Below are positions 8,603 to 16,403 of a stretch of DNA of 35,104 bases, one piece after another. Numbering within the stretch: position 1 is the stretch's first letter; each line of letters begins with the position of its first letter. The DNA comes from Desulfovibrio sp. (GTDB lineage: Bacteria > Desulfobacterota > Desulfovibrionia > Desulfovibrionales > Desulfovibrionaceae): the NCBI GenBank assembly GCA_031287575.1, contig JAITSV010000008.1:1-35104 (forward strand), written 5' to 3'. The position numbers were made by a program, and so were the translations under genes. The notes beneath the pieces are model-generated. The model did not search any database. It saw only the letters and a list, made by a program, of their open reading frames with translations, and was not told the DNA's origin.

Positions 8603-8811
8603 TCTCGTGGCGTGACGCGACGTGGAGGCGGGGGCCCGTGTGCCGTTGCGCTGGGGGCTGGAGGTGTTTGGGGAAGAGGCTGGTGGGGGCGGAAAGCTGG
8701 GGGAGAGCAGGCGGTGAGCGCGGCGCGGCAAGAGGAGAACCGGTAGTGTGCAGGGGGAAATTTTCGTGCTTCGGGTGGGCGGCTTGCCTCGCGCGGCGTC
8801 TGGCCGGGCCG

Positions 8812-9084
8812 TCAGGCCGCGCAGGCGGCCACTGGTCCGTCGCAATAGTAGTTGATGAACTGGCCGACCTGCACGCCCAGGTGCACGCATTCGATGCCGT
8901 CCAGGCACTTGGCGGCGTCGGTGGCGTTGATGTGCGTCCACAGTTCGTTGCCGTTCTTGCGCAGGCGGACGATCCAGGCGTCCTTGGCGTCGTCGAAGCT
9001 GACATGCAGGGCAATCCCGTGCCTGTCCAGGGCCGGATGAATCTCGCGGATCTTGCCAGCGAGGATGGTGGCGGTGACGTTCAT
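8812..9084 (-). CDS. Conserved-looking 90-residue protein of unknown function
   Basis: Encodes 90 residues and is supported by a strong ribosome binding site (GGGGAGG, about 6 bases before the ATG) and a balanced amino-acid composition unlike the spurious frames nearby. The N-terminal part MNVTATILAGKIREIHPAL is followed by alternating strand-like segments (ALHVSFDDAKDAWIVRLRKNGNELWTHI) and a short C-terminus with two cysteines. There is no signal peptide or membrane helix, so it is probably cytoplasmic. I do not recognise the family. A hairpin directly precedes the ribosome binding site (9096-9111), and a candidate sigma-70-type promoter lies at 9119-9146, so the gene seems to have its own control. 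Confidence 0.8.
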   Translation of the reverse strand: MNVTATILAGKIREIHPALDRHGIALHVSFDDAKDAWIVRLRKNGNELWTHINATDAAKCLDGIECVHLGVQVGQFINYYCDGPVAACAA

Positions 9085-9095
9085 GAAGCCTCCCC

Positions 9096-9111
9096 GGCGG
9101 GTGTGCCCGCC
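9096..9111 (-). promoter_or_regulatory. Leader hairpin abutting the ribosome binding site of the 90-residue gene
   Basis: GGCGGG-TGTG-CCCGCC forms a perfect 6-bp stem. On the minus-strand transcript it ends immediately before the GGGGAGG ribosome binding site. It may influence ribosome access or mRNA stability; this is inferred from position only. Confidence 0.5.
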
Positions 9112-9118
9112 TATGGGA

Positions 9119-9146
9119 AAGATAGTGTCGCTTCAGGTGATGGCAA
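9119..9146 (-). promoter_or_regulatory. Candidate sigma-70 promoter of the 90-residue gene
   Basis: Read on the minus strand: TTGCCA (9146-9141), a 16-bp spacer, then TATCTT (9124-9119). This is five of six matches to the -35 consensus and four of six to the -10. It would give a leader of about 25-30 nt containing the hairpin at 9096-9111. Confidence 0.45.
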
Positions 9147-9287
9147 CCAGTCCCCTTGCAGCGTTGGTAAAGGCTGAACATGTGATCGTTATTTTCGATT
9201 GCGCACGGCGGCGGACGGGTTTTCAGAAGAGAGCAGGGCCGCCCCCTGATGGAAACGGCCCCGTGAAGTATGCGGCATTGCGGCGGG

Positions 9288-11957
9288 TTATGCGCGCGCA
9301 ACCCCGTCGAAGCGCTGGGACACCTTGAGCAGGTGCACCTCGTGGATCTCGGCCTGCGGAGTCACGGCGCGGGCCAGCGAAAGGGGCGACACGTACAGTT
9401 CGGTCCAGTCCATGTCCAGCAGTACGCTGCCGTCGTCGCGCACCTCGATGGACTGGAACAGGGGGCGGATGTCGGTGGTGCGCGGCCCCTTCTTGGTCTC
9501 GCGCGTCCATTCCAGCGCGGGCGCGGCGGAAAAGTCGCGCCAGGCCTGCATGAACACGGCCCGGCGGGCGTCATCAACGCCGTAGCGCAGTTCAAAGGTT
9601 TCTCCGGCGGGCTGTGGCGCGGTGTTGCGGCCCACGGGCAGTTCCTCCACGAAGGTCACCCGCATGCCGCGCGGCAGGCGGCCATCCAGGGCGCGGCGCA
9701 CCTCGTCGGCGGTGCGGTGTTCGCGCAGGTACACGGCCAGCCATTCCGCCCGGCTGGCCACGCCCACGGGCAGGGCCCGCCCGAACGAGAGCAGCGGCAG
9801 GGGGTGGAACCCGCGCGAGAACGCGGGCGGCAGCCCGGCCCGGCGCAGGGCGCGCTCGAACAGCGATTGCAGTTCCAACTGGCTGAGGAACACCGCCATG
9901 TCTTCCTTGGTGTACCAGATGCGGTAGTGCCCCGCCTTCAGGGCCAGTTCGTCGGAAATCCGCGGCGGCTTGTCCGTCTTTTCCGGCATGCGCACCCGGC
10001 CGTGCTCGTCCAGCGTGGGCTGGTGGGCCTGCTGGTCGCGCTGGGGCAGGTTGGTGCGGTTGGCGTAGGCGGTGACGCCGGGCAGCTTGTCCAGGCGGGA
10101 CGGGGCGGACCTGGTGTCGCACACCCCGCACAGGTGGCAGGCGCCGTAGCGGCAGTCGCCCGTCAGCTTCATGTCCAGGGCGCGGTGGCGTTCGCGCAGC
10201 AGGAATTCGCGACTGGCCCCGGCATCCAGATGGTCCCAGGGCAGCGGCTCGTCCTCGCCGCGCTCGCGGGTGTAGTCCGAGGCGGTCAGTCCGTGTTCGG
10301 TCATGGCGTCCAGCCACGGCGCAAGATCGAACCCTTCGATCCAGCTGCTGAAGATGGCGCCCTTGCGGTAGGCGCTTTCCACCACGTCGGCCAGGCGCCG
10401 GTCCCCGCGCGAGAAGATGCCCTCCAGCGCGCTCATGGAGGCCTCGTGCCAGCGCATCTTCAGGCATTTCTCGCCCTTGAAGCGCGAAAGCAGGTAGCCG
10501 ATGCGCTCGCGGATTTCTTCAAGCGACAGTTGACGTTCCCACTGGAACGGGGTGTGCGGTTTGGGCACGAAGGGCGAGATGGCCGCCGTCACCTGCAAGC
10601 GGCGGATGCCCGGCCCGGCGGCGTCGCGCACCTTGCGGCACAGGTCCACGATGGCGTCGAGATCCTCGCGCGTTTCGGTGGGCAGGCCGATCATGAAATA
10701 CAGTTTCACCTGCTGCCAGCCGTGCTCGAACAGCTTCTGCACGTGCAGCAGCAGGCCTTCCTCGGTGACGCCCTTGTTGATCACGTCGCGCAGGCGCTGG
10801 CTGCCCGCTTCCGGCGCAAGGGTAGCCCCGGTGCGGCGGATGCCCGCCATGCGGCGCATGATCTCGTCGTCGATGGACCCAACACGCAAGGACGGCAGCG
10901 AAACCGCCACCTGCTCCTGGGCACAGCGGTCCACCGTGGACAGGAACAACTGCTTGAGCGCGGAAAAGTCGCCCGTGCTCAGGGACAGGAAGGACACGTC
11001 GTCGTAGCCGGTTTGGCCCAGGCATTCTTCAAGCAGCGCATGAAGGTTTTCGGTGGAGCGTTCGCGCGCCGGGCGGTAGATGATGCCCGCCTGACAGAAC
11101 CGGCAGCCGCGCGTGCAGCCCCGGCCTATCTCCAGCGCCAGCCGGTTGTGCACCGCGCCGAAGGGCACGGTCTGGCTGGCCGGGTAGCGGGCGGTGTCCA
11201 TGTCGGCCACCACGCGCCGGGCCACGCGGGTGTAGCCCGCGTCATTGAATGAAGAAGGGGATGACGAGGGTGCCAGCAGGGGGCGCGGCGGGGTGCCGGG
11301 CACGTTGCGGGCCGTATCCGGCGGCACGGAGCCCTCGAAGAACTCCGGCACGTACACGCCGGGAATGCGCCGGGCGTCGTCCAGAAAGCGGGACCGGGAA
11401 TGCCCGGCGGCACGGGCGGCGGCCAGCAGGTCCACCAGTTCCGTCATCACCTCTTCACCCTCGCCCAGCACCATCAGGTCCATGAACGGGGCCAGCGGTT
11501 CCGCCGCCAGGGTGCAGCCGCCGCCAGCCATGACCACCGGCCACGCGGTGAGCGAATCGGTCGTGGCCCGTTCCGCCGCGCGCAGGGGAATGCCAGCAAG
11601 GTCCAGCATGTACAGCACGTTGGAATAGCACAGCTCGTGCGTGATGCTGAACCCCATGAGGTGGGTGGCCGCCAGCGGGGTGTCCGACTCCAGGGTGGCC
11701 AGGGGCACGCGGCGCTCGCGCAGTACCGCGCCGGCGTCGCGGCAAGGGGTGAACACCCGCTCGGCCCATACGTCGGGCCGTTCGTTCAGGATGGCGTACA
11801 GGATCTTCTGCCCAAGGTAGGACATGCCCACCTCGTACATGTCGGGAAAGGCCAGCGCCACGCGCAGTGTGGAGGCGTCGGGCGTCTTGTGGACGGTACC
11901 TTCCTCGATGCCGATGTAGCGGCTGGGCTTGGGCAACAGGGGCAGAAGTTCGCGCAT
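9288..11957 (-). CDS. B12-binding-type radical SAM protein fused to a DUF2344 (radical-SAM-linked) domain
   Basis: Encodes 889 residues. Residues about 1-250 form the N-terminal region expected in TIGR03960-type proteins. The radical SAM cluster motif is C281-TRG-C285-RF-C288, within GRGCTRGCRFCQAGIIYRPA. A second cysteine cluster, C602-x4-C607-x2-C610-x2-C613, follows the core and may bind another metal or Fe-S cluster. Residues about 677-889 (from HYRIWYTKEDMAVFLSQL) match the DUF2344/TIGR03936 domain, which in many bacteria is encoded by a separate neighbouring gene, so this is a natural fusion. The start at 11957 has AGGAA about 7 bases upstream. The reaction is not established for this family; associations with ribosome or RNA genes elsewhere suggest an RNA- or translation-related role. 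The immediate neighbours here do not clarify it. Confidence 0.92.
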   Translation of the reverse strand: MRELLPLLPKPSRYIGIEEGTVHKTPDASTLRVALAFPDMYEVGMSYLGQKILYAILNERPDVWAERVFTPCRDAGAVLRERRVPLATLESDTPLAATHLMGFSITHELCYSNVLYMLDLAGIPLRAAERATTDSLTAWPVVMAGGGCTLAAEPLAPFMDLMVLGEGEEVMTELVDLLAAARAAGHSRSRFLDDARRIPGVYVPEFFEGSVPPDTARNVPGTPPRPLLAPSSSPSSFNDAGYTRVARRVVADMDTARYPASQTVPFGAVHNRLALEIGRGCTRGCRFCQAGIIYRPARERSTENLHALLEECLGQTGYDDVSFLSLSTGDFSALKQLFLSTVDRCAQEQVAVSLPSLRVGSIDDEIMRRMAGIRRTGATLAPEAGSQRLRDVINKGVTEEGLLLHVQKLFEHGWQQVKLYFMIGLPTETREDLDAIVDLCRKVRDAAGPGIRRLQVTAAISPFVPKPHTPFQWERQLSLEEIRERIGYLLSRFKGEKCLKMRWHEASMSALEGIFSRGDRRLADVVESAYRKGAIFSSWIEGFDLAPWLDAMTEHGLTASDYTRERGEDEPLPWDHLDAGASREFLLRERHRALDMKLTGDCRYGACHLCGVCDTRSAPSRLDKLPGVTAYANRTNLPQRDQQAHQPTLDEHGRVRMPEKTDKPPRISDELALKAGHYRIWYTKEDMAVFLSQLELQSLFERALRRAGLPPAFSRGFHPLPLLSFGRALPVGVASRAEWLAVYLREHRTADEVRRALDGRLPRGMRVTFVEELPVGRNTAPQPAGETFELRYGVDDARRAVFMQAWRDFSAAPALEWTRETKKGPRTTDIRPLFQSIEVRDDGSVLLDMDWTELYVSPLSLARAVTPQAEIHEVHLLKVSQRFDGVARA

Positions 11958-12255
11958 GGTTCCTGATGGGGATGAAGGGTGCGGGCGGGGCGGGTGCGCC
12001 GCCGGTCATGAAGGCGGAAAGGCGGACAGGCAGGCAAGCTGCAAGAAGACAAAGGAAACGGCCCGAAGGCGACATGAAAAGGGGGCGGCAGCGCCACCCC
12101 CTGAAATGCCGGACCGGAATTGCCCCATCCAACCAGAACAGGCCTCTCTTGGGCCTGATGTCCGCGCGGTGCCCTGTGAGACGGTCGGACGGTCGGACGG
12201 TCGGGCGGTCGGGCGGTCGGCGCCCGGCGCGAACGCGCGGTCCGTAATGCCGGGC
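11958..12255. other. Intergenic region with five-copy 8-bp tandem repeat
   Basis: No gene is supported. It lies upstream of the radical SAM gene and downstream of the Sm-like gene. It contains the tandem repeat at 12181-12220 and a promoter for the radical SAM gene that I could not locate. Confidence 0.5.
12181..12220. repeat. Tandem repeat, five copies of an 8-bp unit
   Basis: Five contiguous copies of RCGGTCGG: three ACGGTCGG then two GCGGTCGG. They lie just downstream of the Sm-like gene. Confidence 0.9.
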
Positions 12256-12624
12256 TTACTTCTTCAGCAGGTCGGAAATGCCGGTGATCTTGCCGCCCGC
12301 CGGGCCCTTGGCCAGGTTCAGGTTGCCCAGGCCCCCGCCAAGGCCGCCGGTCGACAGCGTGAGGTTGGACGTGGCTTCGAGGTACTTGGTCTTCAGTTCC
12401 TCGGGGCAGGTCTTGTATTCGTAGATGACGTGCACGCGGCTGATCACACCGTCAAAGCCCTGCTCGAAGGGATAGCCGTACGGCAGCAGCATCATCTGCA
12501 CGCCCTGCTGGGTGGGCACGGTCTGCAACGCGGCCACGTCCTTGAGCGAGTTGGAGGCTTCGTCGAACTTGCCGAGCACCAGTTCGCCGTTCACGAGCTT
12601 CACCAGTCTGATATCGTAGGCCAT
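12256..12624 (-). CDS. Small protein with possible Sm-like N-terminal fold
   Basis: Encodes 122 residues from an ATG at 12624 with a clear AAGGAGA ribosome binding site about 9-10 bases upstream. The N-terminal half (VKLVNGELVLGKFDEASNSL, then KDVAALQTV and MMLLPYGYPF) follows the pattern of the Sm/LSm barrel: a lysine-rich strand, NGE turn, V-x-G-K, then a hydrophobic strand. It resembles small LSm-like proteins described from cyanophages and bacteria. The C-terminal tail is rich in Gly, Leu and Asn (GGLGGGLGNLNL), as in some of those proteins, and ends in a charged KITGISDLLKK segment. There is no signal peptide. Function is unknown; RNA binding would be the guess if the fold is confirmed. 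Confidence 0.75.
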   Translation of the reverse strand: MAYDIRLVKLVNGELVLGKFDEASNSLKDVAALQTVPTQQGVQMMLLPYGYPFEQGFDGVISRVHVIYEYKTCPEELKTKYLEATSNLTLSTGGLGGGLGNLNLAKGPAGGKITGISDLLKK

Positions 12625-12710
12625 CGGGGGTGTCTCCTTGGTGATTGGTTCCCGGCATAGGTAGGGGCTGGGGCTGGCGCTGTCAAGCAACGGCGCGCCG
12701 TGGGCGTGCG

Positions 12711-13931
12711 TCAGCGGCCCGGTTCGGGCGGCAGCAGTCGCAAGGGGATGATGGAGGCCAGCGCCAGCAGGCCCAGCAGGGCGAACCCTGTCCCGAAGCT
12801 CCACGTTTGCCCCACCAGCCCCAGCAGGGCCGGGGCCGCGCCCGTGCCCAGCAGCGACGAGGCGGGCGTGGCGATGCACAGCACCGTGGGCTGGTAACCG
12901 GCGGGCCAGCAGCGGGCCAGTTCCTTGAAGATGGCGGGAAAGATGAACGCGGTCATGGCGCCCTGCACGGTCATGCCCGCCGTGACCACGGCAGCGGACG
13001 GCACCGCCATGGCCAGCAGCGCGGTGCCGGTCAGCGCGAGGCAGGCGGCGATGGCGCGGCGCGCGCCCATGCGGTCGGCCACCCAGCCGCCCGCCAGCGC
13101 GGCAAAGGGCGTGATCACGCGCGATGCCGCCAGCAGGCCGTTGGCCGTGGAGGGCGCAAGGCCCATGCCGTCCACCAGGTGCAGGGGCAGCACGCTGAAC
13201 ACGGCGTATTCCCCGGCCACGCCCACGGCCAGCAGCCACGCGAACAGCCACGTCAGGGGCGAGCGCAGCACCCCGGCGAACCCGCGTACGGAGGGTGGTT
13301 CCGCCAGAGTCCGCCCGCCGCGCCCCACCCAGGCGAACACGATGCCCGTCAGCATGCCCGCCACGCCCACGGCCAGCAGCACGCCCCGCCAGTCGGTGAC
13401 CCGCAGGCCCGCCTCGGCCAGCAGCGGGACGGCCACGAAGCTGAGGTTGGGCCCCAGTTCGTGGATGGACACGGCCTTGCCCCAGTCGCGCTGGCGCGCC
13501 AGGGTGCCCAGCGTGGCCATGCCCGCCGGAAAATACAGCCCCGCCGCCAGTCCCATGAGCACGAACATGTACCGCGCCGTGGCGTGGTCGCGCACGGCGG
13601 CCATGCCCATGAGCACCGCGCCGGTGGCCATGCACGAAACGGCCGCCATGCGCCGGGGCGTCACCCGGCTGAGCAGGAAGGCGCTGGCCGCAAGGCTGGC
13701 GGTGAAGCCGCAGGCCATCAGGAACAGCAGGCGGGTGGCCTGGGCGTGGTCCAGACCCAGGTCCGCCTCCATGGAAAGCAGCAGCGGAGCCAGCATGGCC
13801 CGCGAGCCATAGTTGACGAAGAACAGCAGGCCCACCAGCCCCACCCACGGCAGGGCGGCGGCAAAGGCGGGCGCGGTGTCCGCCGGGGTAGGGGGCGGAG
13901 GCGCGGGCGGCGTGGCGGTGTCGGCGGTCAT
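12711..13931 (-). CDS. Major facilitator superfamily transporter
   Basis: Encodes 406 residues with about twelve hydrophobic membrane segments separated by short charged loops. Typical MFS features are visible, including SRVTPRR after the second helix and the cytoplasmic loop motif GGWVADRMGARRAIAA (about residues 275-290), the repeat of motif A in the second half. The N-terminal ~25 residues are a proline/alanine/threonine-rich cytoplasmic stretch. The ATG at 13931 has no good Shine-Dalgarno sequence, so the exact start is less certain. The substrate cannot be predicted. It lies downstream of the DRTGG gene but is separated from it by a strong terminator, so it is likely expressed independently or by read-through. 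Confidence 0.9.
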   Translation of the reverse strand: MTADTATPPAPPPPTPADTAPAFAAALPWVGLVGLLFFVNYGSRAMLAPLLLSMEADLGLDHAQATRLLFLMACGFTASLAASAFLLSRVTPRRMAAVSCMATGAVLMGMAAVRDHATARYMFVLMGLAAGLYFPAGMATLGTLARQRDWGKAVSIHELGPNLSFVAVPLLAEAGLRVTDWRGVLLAVGVAGMLTGIVFAWVGRGGRTLAEPPSVRGFAGVLRSPLTWLFAWLLAVGVAGEYAVFSVLPLHLVDGMGLAPSTANGLLAASRVITPFAALAGGWVADRMGARRAIAACLALTGTALLAMAVPSAAVVTAGMTVQGAMTAFIFPAIFKELARCWPAGYQPTVLCIATPASSLLGTGAAPALLGLVGQTWSFGTGFALLGLLALASIIPLRLLPPEPGR

Positions 13932-13957
13932 GGCGGTGTCCGGTAGGTGATGGCCGC

Positions 13958-13987
13958 AAAAAAACGGGGGGGCAGGCGCCCCCCCGT
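13958..13987 (-). terminator. Strong rho-independent terminator after the DRTGG gene
   Basis: 9-bp stem (13964-13972 with 13979-13987) around the loop CAGGCG, followed on the minus strand by a run of seven T (13964-13958). It is an archetypal terminator, placed 26 bp after the stop at 14013 and 27 bp before the MFS start. Confidence 0.93.
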
Positions 13988-14012
13988 GCGTTTCGCGTGT
14001 CGTCGGGCGGCC

Positions 14013-15077
14013 TTACAGGCCTGCCGCTTCCTTGACGTAGGCGAAGTCGATGGAGGAGCTGACGAGCTGCGCGCCTTGTCGGATCTTGATCACGTCGCGC
14101 AGCTTGTGGCGGGACAGGATGACTTCCATCTTCTTGGCCACGGTGTACGTGTCGTCGCGCACCACCACGATGGGAATGTTCAGCACTTCCGACCGGGTAA
14201 GGATGATGTCGTTGGGGTACAGGTTGCCGGTCAGCACCAGGCACGGGCAGTTGCCTTCCAGCGCCACCAGTTGCACGTCGGACCGGTCGCCCCCCACGAT
14301 GACGGCGGAATTCTTGTTCTTGCGGAAGTGGGTCATGAAGTTTTCGACCTGCATGGTGCCGATGAGGAAGTTTTCCACCACCTTGTCGGACTTGTTCTGG
14401 GCCGAGATGACCTTGCCCCCCAGCCGTTCGGCCAGGTCGCCCACCTTGATGGCCCCCATCAGCGGGTCCTTGGGGATGACGCCCACCACGCGCACGCCGT
14501 TGCGTTCCAGGAACGGCTTGATCAGCCCCTCCACCTCGTTCATGAAGTTGGCGGGGATGTCGTTCAGCACCACGCCGGCCAGGTTGTCGCCCAGGGTATC
14601 CTTGAGCACCACTAGGTAGTCGTAGTTCAGTTCCTTGTGCAGGCGGTCGATGATGATGGCCTTCAACCCCAGTTCCTTGACCACGCGGATGCCGTCCACG
14701 TTGCAGTAGCGGCCCGAATACATGCTGCCGGAACCGGCCACCACCATCACGTCGTGGCGGCTGCCAAGCTGGCGGTAGGCATCGACGATGCCGGGCATGT
14801 AGTCTTCGCACTGGCCGCTGAAGGCCCGCACCTTGAAATCTTGGGTGACCAGCACCGGAGTGACCAGGTTGGAGGGTTCGTCCAGCCCCAGCACGTCCTG
14901 CACGAAGAAGGCGTCCTCGTCGCCCAGCACGCCGCCGCGTTCCTGCGGCATGGCGCCCACGGGCTTCATGTAGCCCACGTTGTAGCCATCCTTCTGCAGG
15001 CGCAGGCCAAGGCCCATGATCACCATGTTCTTGCCGGAATACCCGGCCGTGGAACCCACGTAGATGCCCGCCGCCAT
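14013..15077 (-). CDS. P-loop (BioD/CobQ-like) protein with DRTGG domain, phosphotransacetylase-associated family
   Basis: Encodes 354 residues starting MAAGIYVGSTAGYSGKN, a modified P-loop (residues 8-17) of the dethiobiotin synthetase/cobyrinate synthase-like fold. The start at 15077 is supported by AGGAGG about 7 bases upstream. The second half (about 215-330) carries a DRTGG-type regulatory domain, with GDRSDVQLVALEG and LTGNLYPNDIILTRSE. This architecture matches the N-terminal portion of long phosphate acetyltransferases without the catalytic Pta domain. These stand-alone proteins are usually annotated as phosphotransacetylase family or AAA family. A ligand-sensing or regulatory role in central metabolism is likely, but no substrate is known. 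The gene is monocistronic, ended by the terminator at 13958-13987. Confidence 0.85.
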   Translation of the reverse strand: MAAGIYVGSTAGYSGKNMVIMGLGLRLQKDGYNVGYMKPVGAMPQERGGVLGDEDAFFVQDVLGLDEPSNLVTPVLVTQDFKVRAFSGQCEDYMPGIVDAYRQLGSRHDVMVVAGSGSMYSGRYCNVDGIRVVKELGLKAIIIDRLHKELNYDYLVVLKDTLGDNLAGVVLNDIPANFMNEVEGLIKPFLERNGVRVVGVIPKDPLMGAIKVGDLAERLGGKVISAQNKSDKVVENFLIGTMQVENFMTHFRKNKNSAVIVGGDRSDVQLVALEGNCPCLVLTGNLYPNDIILTRSEVLNIPIVVVRDDTYTVAKKMEVILSRHKLRDVIKIRQGAQLVSSSIDFAYVKEAAGL

Positions 15078-15264
15078 AGCAGCCTCCTGTTGCTGGATCC
15101 GCGCGCATGCCCGCGCCCGGCCCTGCGGGCCGACGGCGCGATGCATCCTGCCGCCCCGCCGCCGTAAAGCCGGGCCGGTGCGACATGCAGTGTGCTTGGA
15201 TGATTCTGCCCCGAATAACCGCCGAAAATCAAGGGACAACTGCAATTTCGTGGCTGTTCGCTCG

Positions 15265-15293
15265 CACAGCCCGCGTCGGCGCGGGCGGCTGTG
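15265..15293. other. Stable hairpin in the divergent region
   Basis: CACAGCC (15265-15271) pairs with GGCTGTG (15287-15293), and CGCG (15272-15275) with CGCG (15280-15283), leaving loop TCGG and a 3-nt bulge. There is no T tract on either side. It may lie in the leader of the DRTGG transcript or act as a protein site. Confidence 0.5.
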
Positions 15294-15556
15294 GGGATTG
15301 CTGAAGAATGGCCCGGGCAGGCAGCAGGGCGGCGAGCCGGACTGGCGGGGCCGGCTGGTGGGCCGAATGCGTGGAGCCAGGTGGAGTCAGGCAGGTTGTG
15401 CCGGGCCAGCGTGGGCAGGGTGGGGGCAGGGTGGGGGCGGAAACTGTACCCCCCTGCCGTGCCGGAAATTTGACAAGCGGGCGCGGGCGACATGCGCGGC
15501 GCGGGTGGCCTTGCACAATGGGGGCGGTGCCGGTATCGTTCCCGGCCATGACCGGA

Positions 15557-15589
15557 GCGCCGGGCGGCAAAAGCTGCCGGGCGGCGCCC
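15557..15589 (+). promoter_or_regulatory. rnc: Hairpin directly upstream of the rnc ribosome binding site
   Basis: GCGCCG-GG-CGGCA (15557-15569) pairs with TGCCG-GG-CGGCGC (15575-15589) around the loop AAAGC, leaving a symmetric GG/GG internal loop. It ends 2-3 nt before the AAGGAG sequence of rnc. In E. coli and other bacteria RNase III cleaves a stem in its own leader to limit its synthesis. A similar role here is only inferred; the stem is shorter than typical RNase III substrates. Confidence 0.5.
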
Positions 15590-15610
15590 AGAAGGAGCGA
15601 CCACCGACCC

Positions 15611-16303
15611 ATGTTCGAAAAGCTGCAAAGCGACATTCATTATGCCTTCAACGACGCGGGCCTGCTGGCCACGGCCATGACCCACAGTTCGTGGGCCAAC
15701 GAGCAGCAGGAGCACGTGGAGCACAACGAACGCCTGGAATTCCTGGGCGATGCCGTGCTTGAGCTGTGCGTGTCGGAAGAACTGTTCGCCCGTTTTCCCG
15801 GCGCCCGCGAGGGCGACCTGACCCGCATGCGGGCGCGCCTTGTCAGCAAACCGGCGCTGGCGGAACTTGCGCGCGACCTGCAACTGGAACTGTACCTGCG
15901 GCTTGGCAGGGGCGAGGAAAGCCAGGGAGGGCGCGAACGCAGTTCGTTGCTTTCGGACGCGCTGGAAGCCATGCTGGGGGCGGTATTTCTGGACGGGGGG
16001 TACGAGCGGGCCCGGGCCGTGGTGCGCCATGTGCTGGCCGCCCGCTGGCCCAGCGATGCCGACGGCAAGCGCAGCAAGGACTACAAGAGCCGCTTGCAGG
16101 AACTGACGCAATGTCTGTTCCGGGAGCGGCCGGTATACGCCCTGATGGGCAGCAGCGGGCCGGAGCATGAAAAGCGCTTCGAGGTGCGACTGACGCTGCC
16201 GGACGACACCGTGTTCACGGCCATCGGCCCCAGCGTCAAAAGGGCCGAACAGATGGCGGCCGGTCTGGCGCTGAAAGAGCTGGAGTCACGCAGCGAGGGC
16301 TGA
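15611..16303 (+). CDS. rnc: Ribonuclease III
   Basis: Encodes 230 residues, the normal length. The N-terminal endonuclease domain carries the family signature [11 protein letters not shown] (residues 40-50), giving E43 and D47, with the second catalytic pair in [16 protein letters not shown] (D116, E119). The C-terminal ~70 residues (from [11 protein letters not shown] to [10 protein letters not shown]) form the double-stranded RNA-binding domain. The enzyme processes rRNA precursors and cleaves structured mRNAs in the cytoplasm. The start at 15611 is chosen by family N-terminus ([15 protein letters not shown]); AAGGAG lies 13 bases upstream, slightly far, just after a hairpin. It is monocistronic, closed by a strong terminator shared with the convergent flagellin gene. 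Confidence 0.96.
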   Translation: MFEKLQSDIHYAFNDAGLLATAMTHSSWANEQQEHVEHNERLEFLGDAVLELCVSEELFARFPGAREGDLTRMRARLVSKPALAELARDLQLELYLRLGRGEESQGGRERSSLLSDALEAMLGAVFLDGGYERARAVVRHVLAARWPSDADGKRSKDYKSRLQELTQCLFRERPVYALMGSSGPEHEKRFEVRLTLPDDTVFTAIGPSVKRAEQMAAGLALKELESRSEG

Positions 16304-16309
16304 GATGGA

Positions 16310-16350
16310 GACAATGACCGGGAAGGCCGTTCCTTCCCGGTCCTGTTGTC
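16310..16350. terminator. Bidirectional terminator between rnc and flagellin
   Basis: Perfect 11-bp stem GACCGGGAAGG (16316-16326) with 16332-16342, loop CCGTT, extended by partial pairing of GACAA and TTGTC on the flanks. It is followed by TTTGG on the plus strand. It lies between the convergent stops of rnc (16303) and flagellin (16404). Confidence 0.85.
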
Positions 16351-16403
16351 TTTGGTCAACCTTCGCCAACTGATGCGCGGCGTTACGCCGTGGGCGCGGT
16401 CTG

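Larger units (their letters stand above)
15078..15610. other. Divergent intergenic region between DRTGG gene and rnc
   Basis: These 533 bp hold promoters for both divergent genes. There is a strong hairpin at 15265-15293, a G-rich repeated stretch near 15408-15440 (GTGGGGGCAGG units), and the hairpin just before the rnc ribosome binding site. The reading frame running into rnc from 15308 is judged non-coding upstream of 15611. No firm promoter was identified. Confidence 0.5.

Noticed and set aside
9236-9261. GGGCCG/CGGCCC hairpin as terminator of the radical SAM gene
   Set aside because: Only 6 bp with a 14-nt loop and no proper T tract on the minus strand; too weak to annotate.
9270-11252. 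660-codon open frame on the plus strand opposite the radical SAM gene
   Set aside because: Shadow of the real gene on the other strand; composition is biased (His, Gly, Ala, Gln, Val) and there are no family motifs.
12625-15186. Very long minus-strand frame reading through the MFS and DRTGG genes into the Sm-like gene
   Set aside because: Only the last 122 codons from 12624 are real. The upstream part overlaps two recognisable genes in another frame, and the true start has its own ribosome binding site.
15470-15475. TTGACA as a -35 element for rnc
   Set aside because: A perfect -35 hexamer, but no acceptable -10 is found at 15-19 bp; the following sequence is GC-rich.
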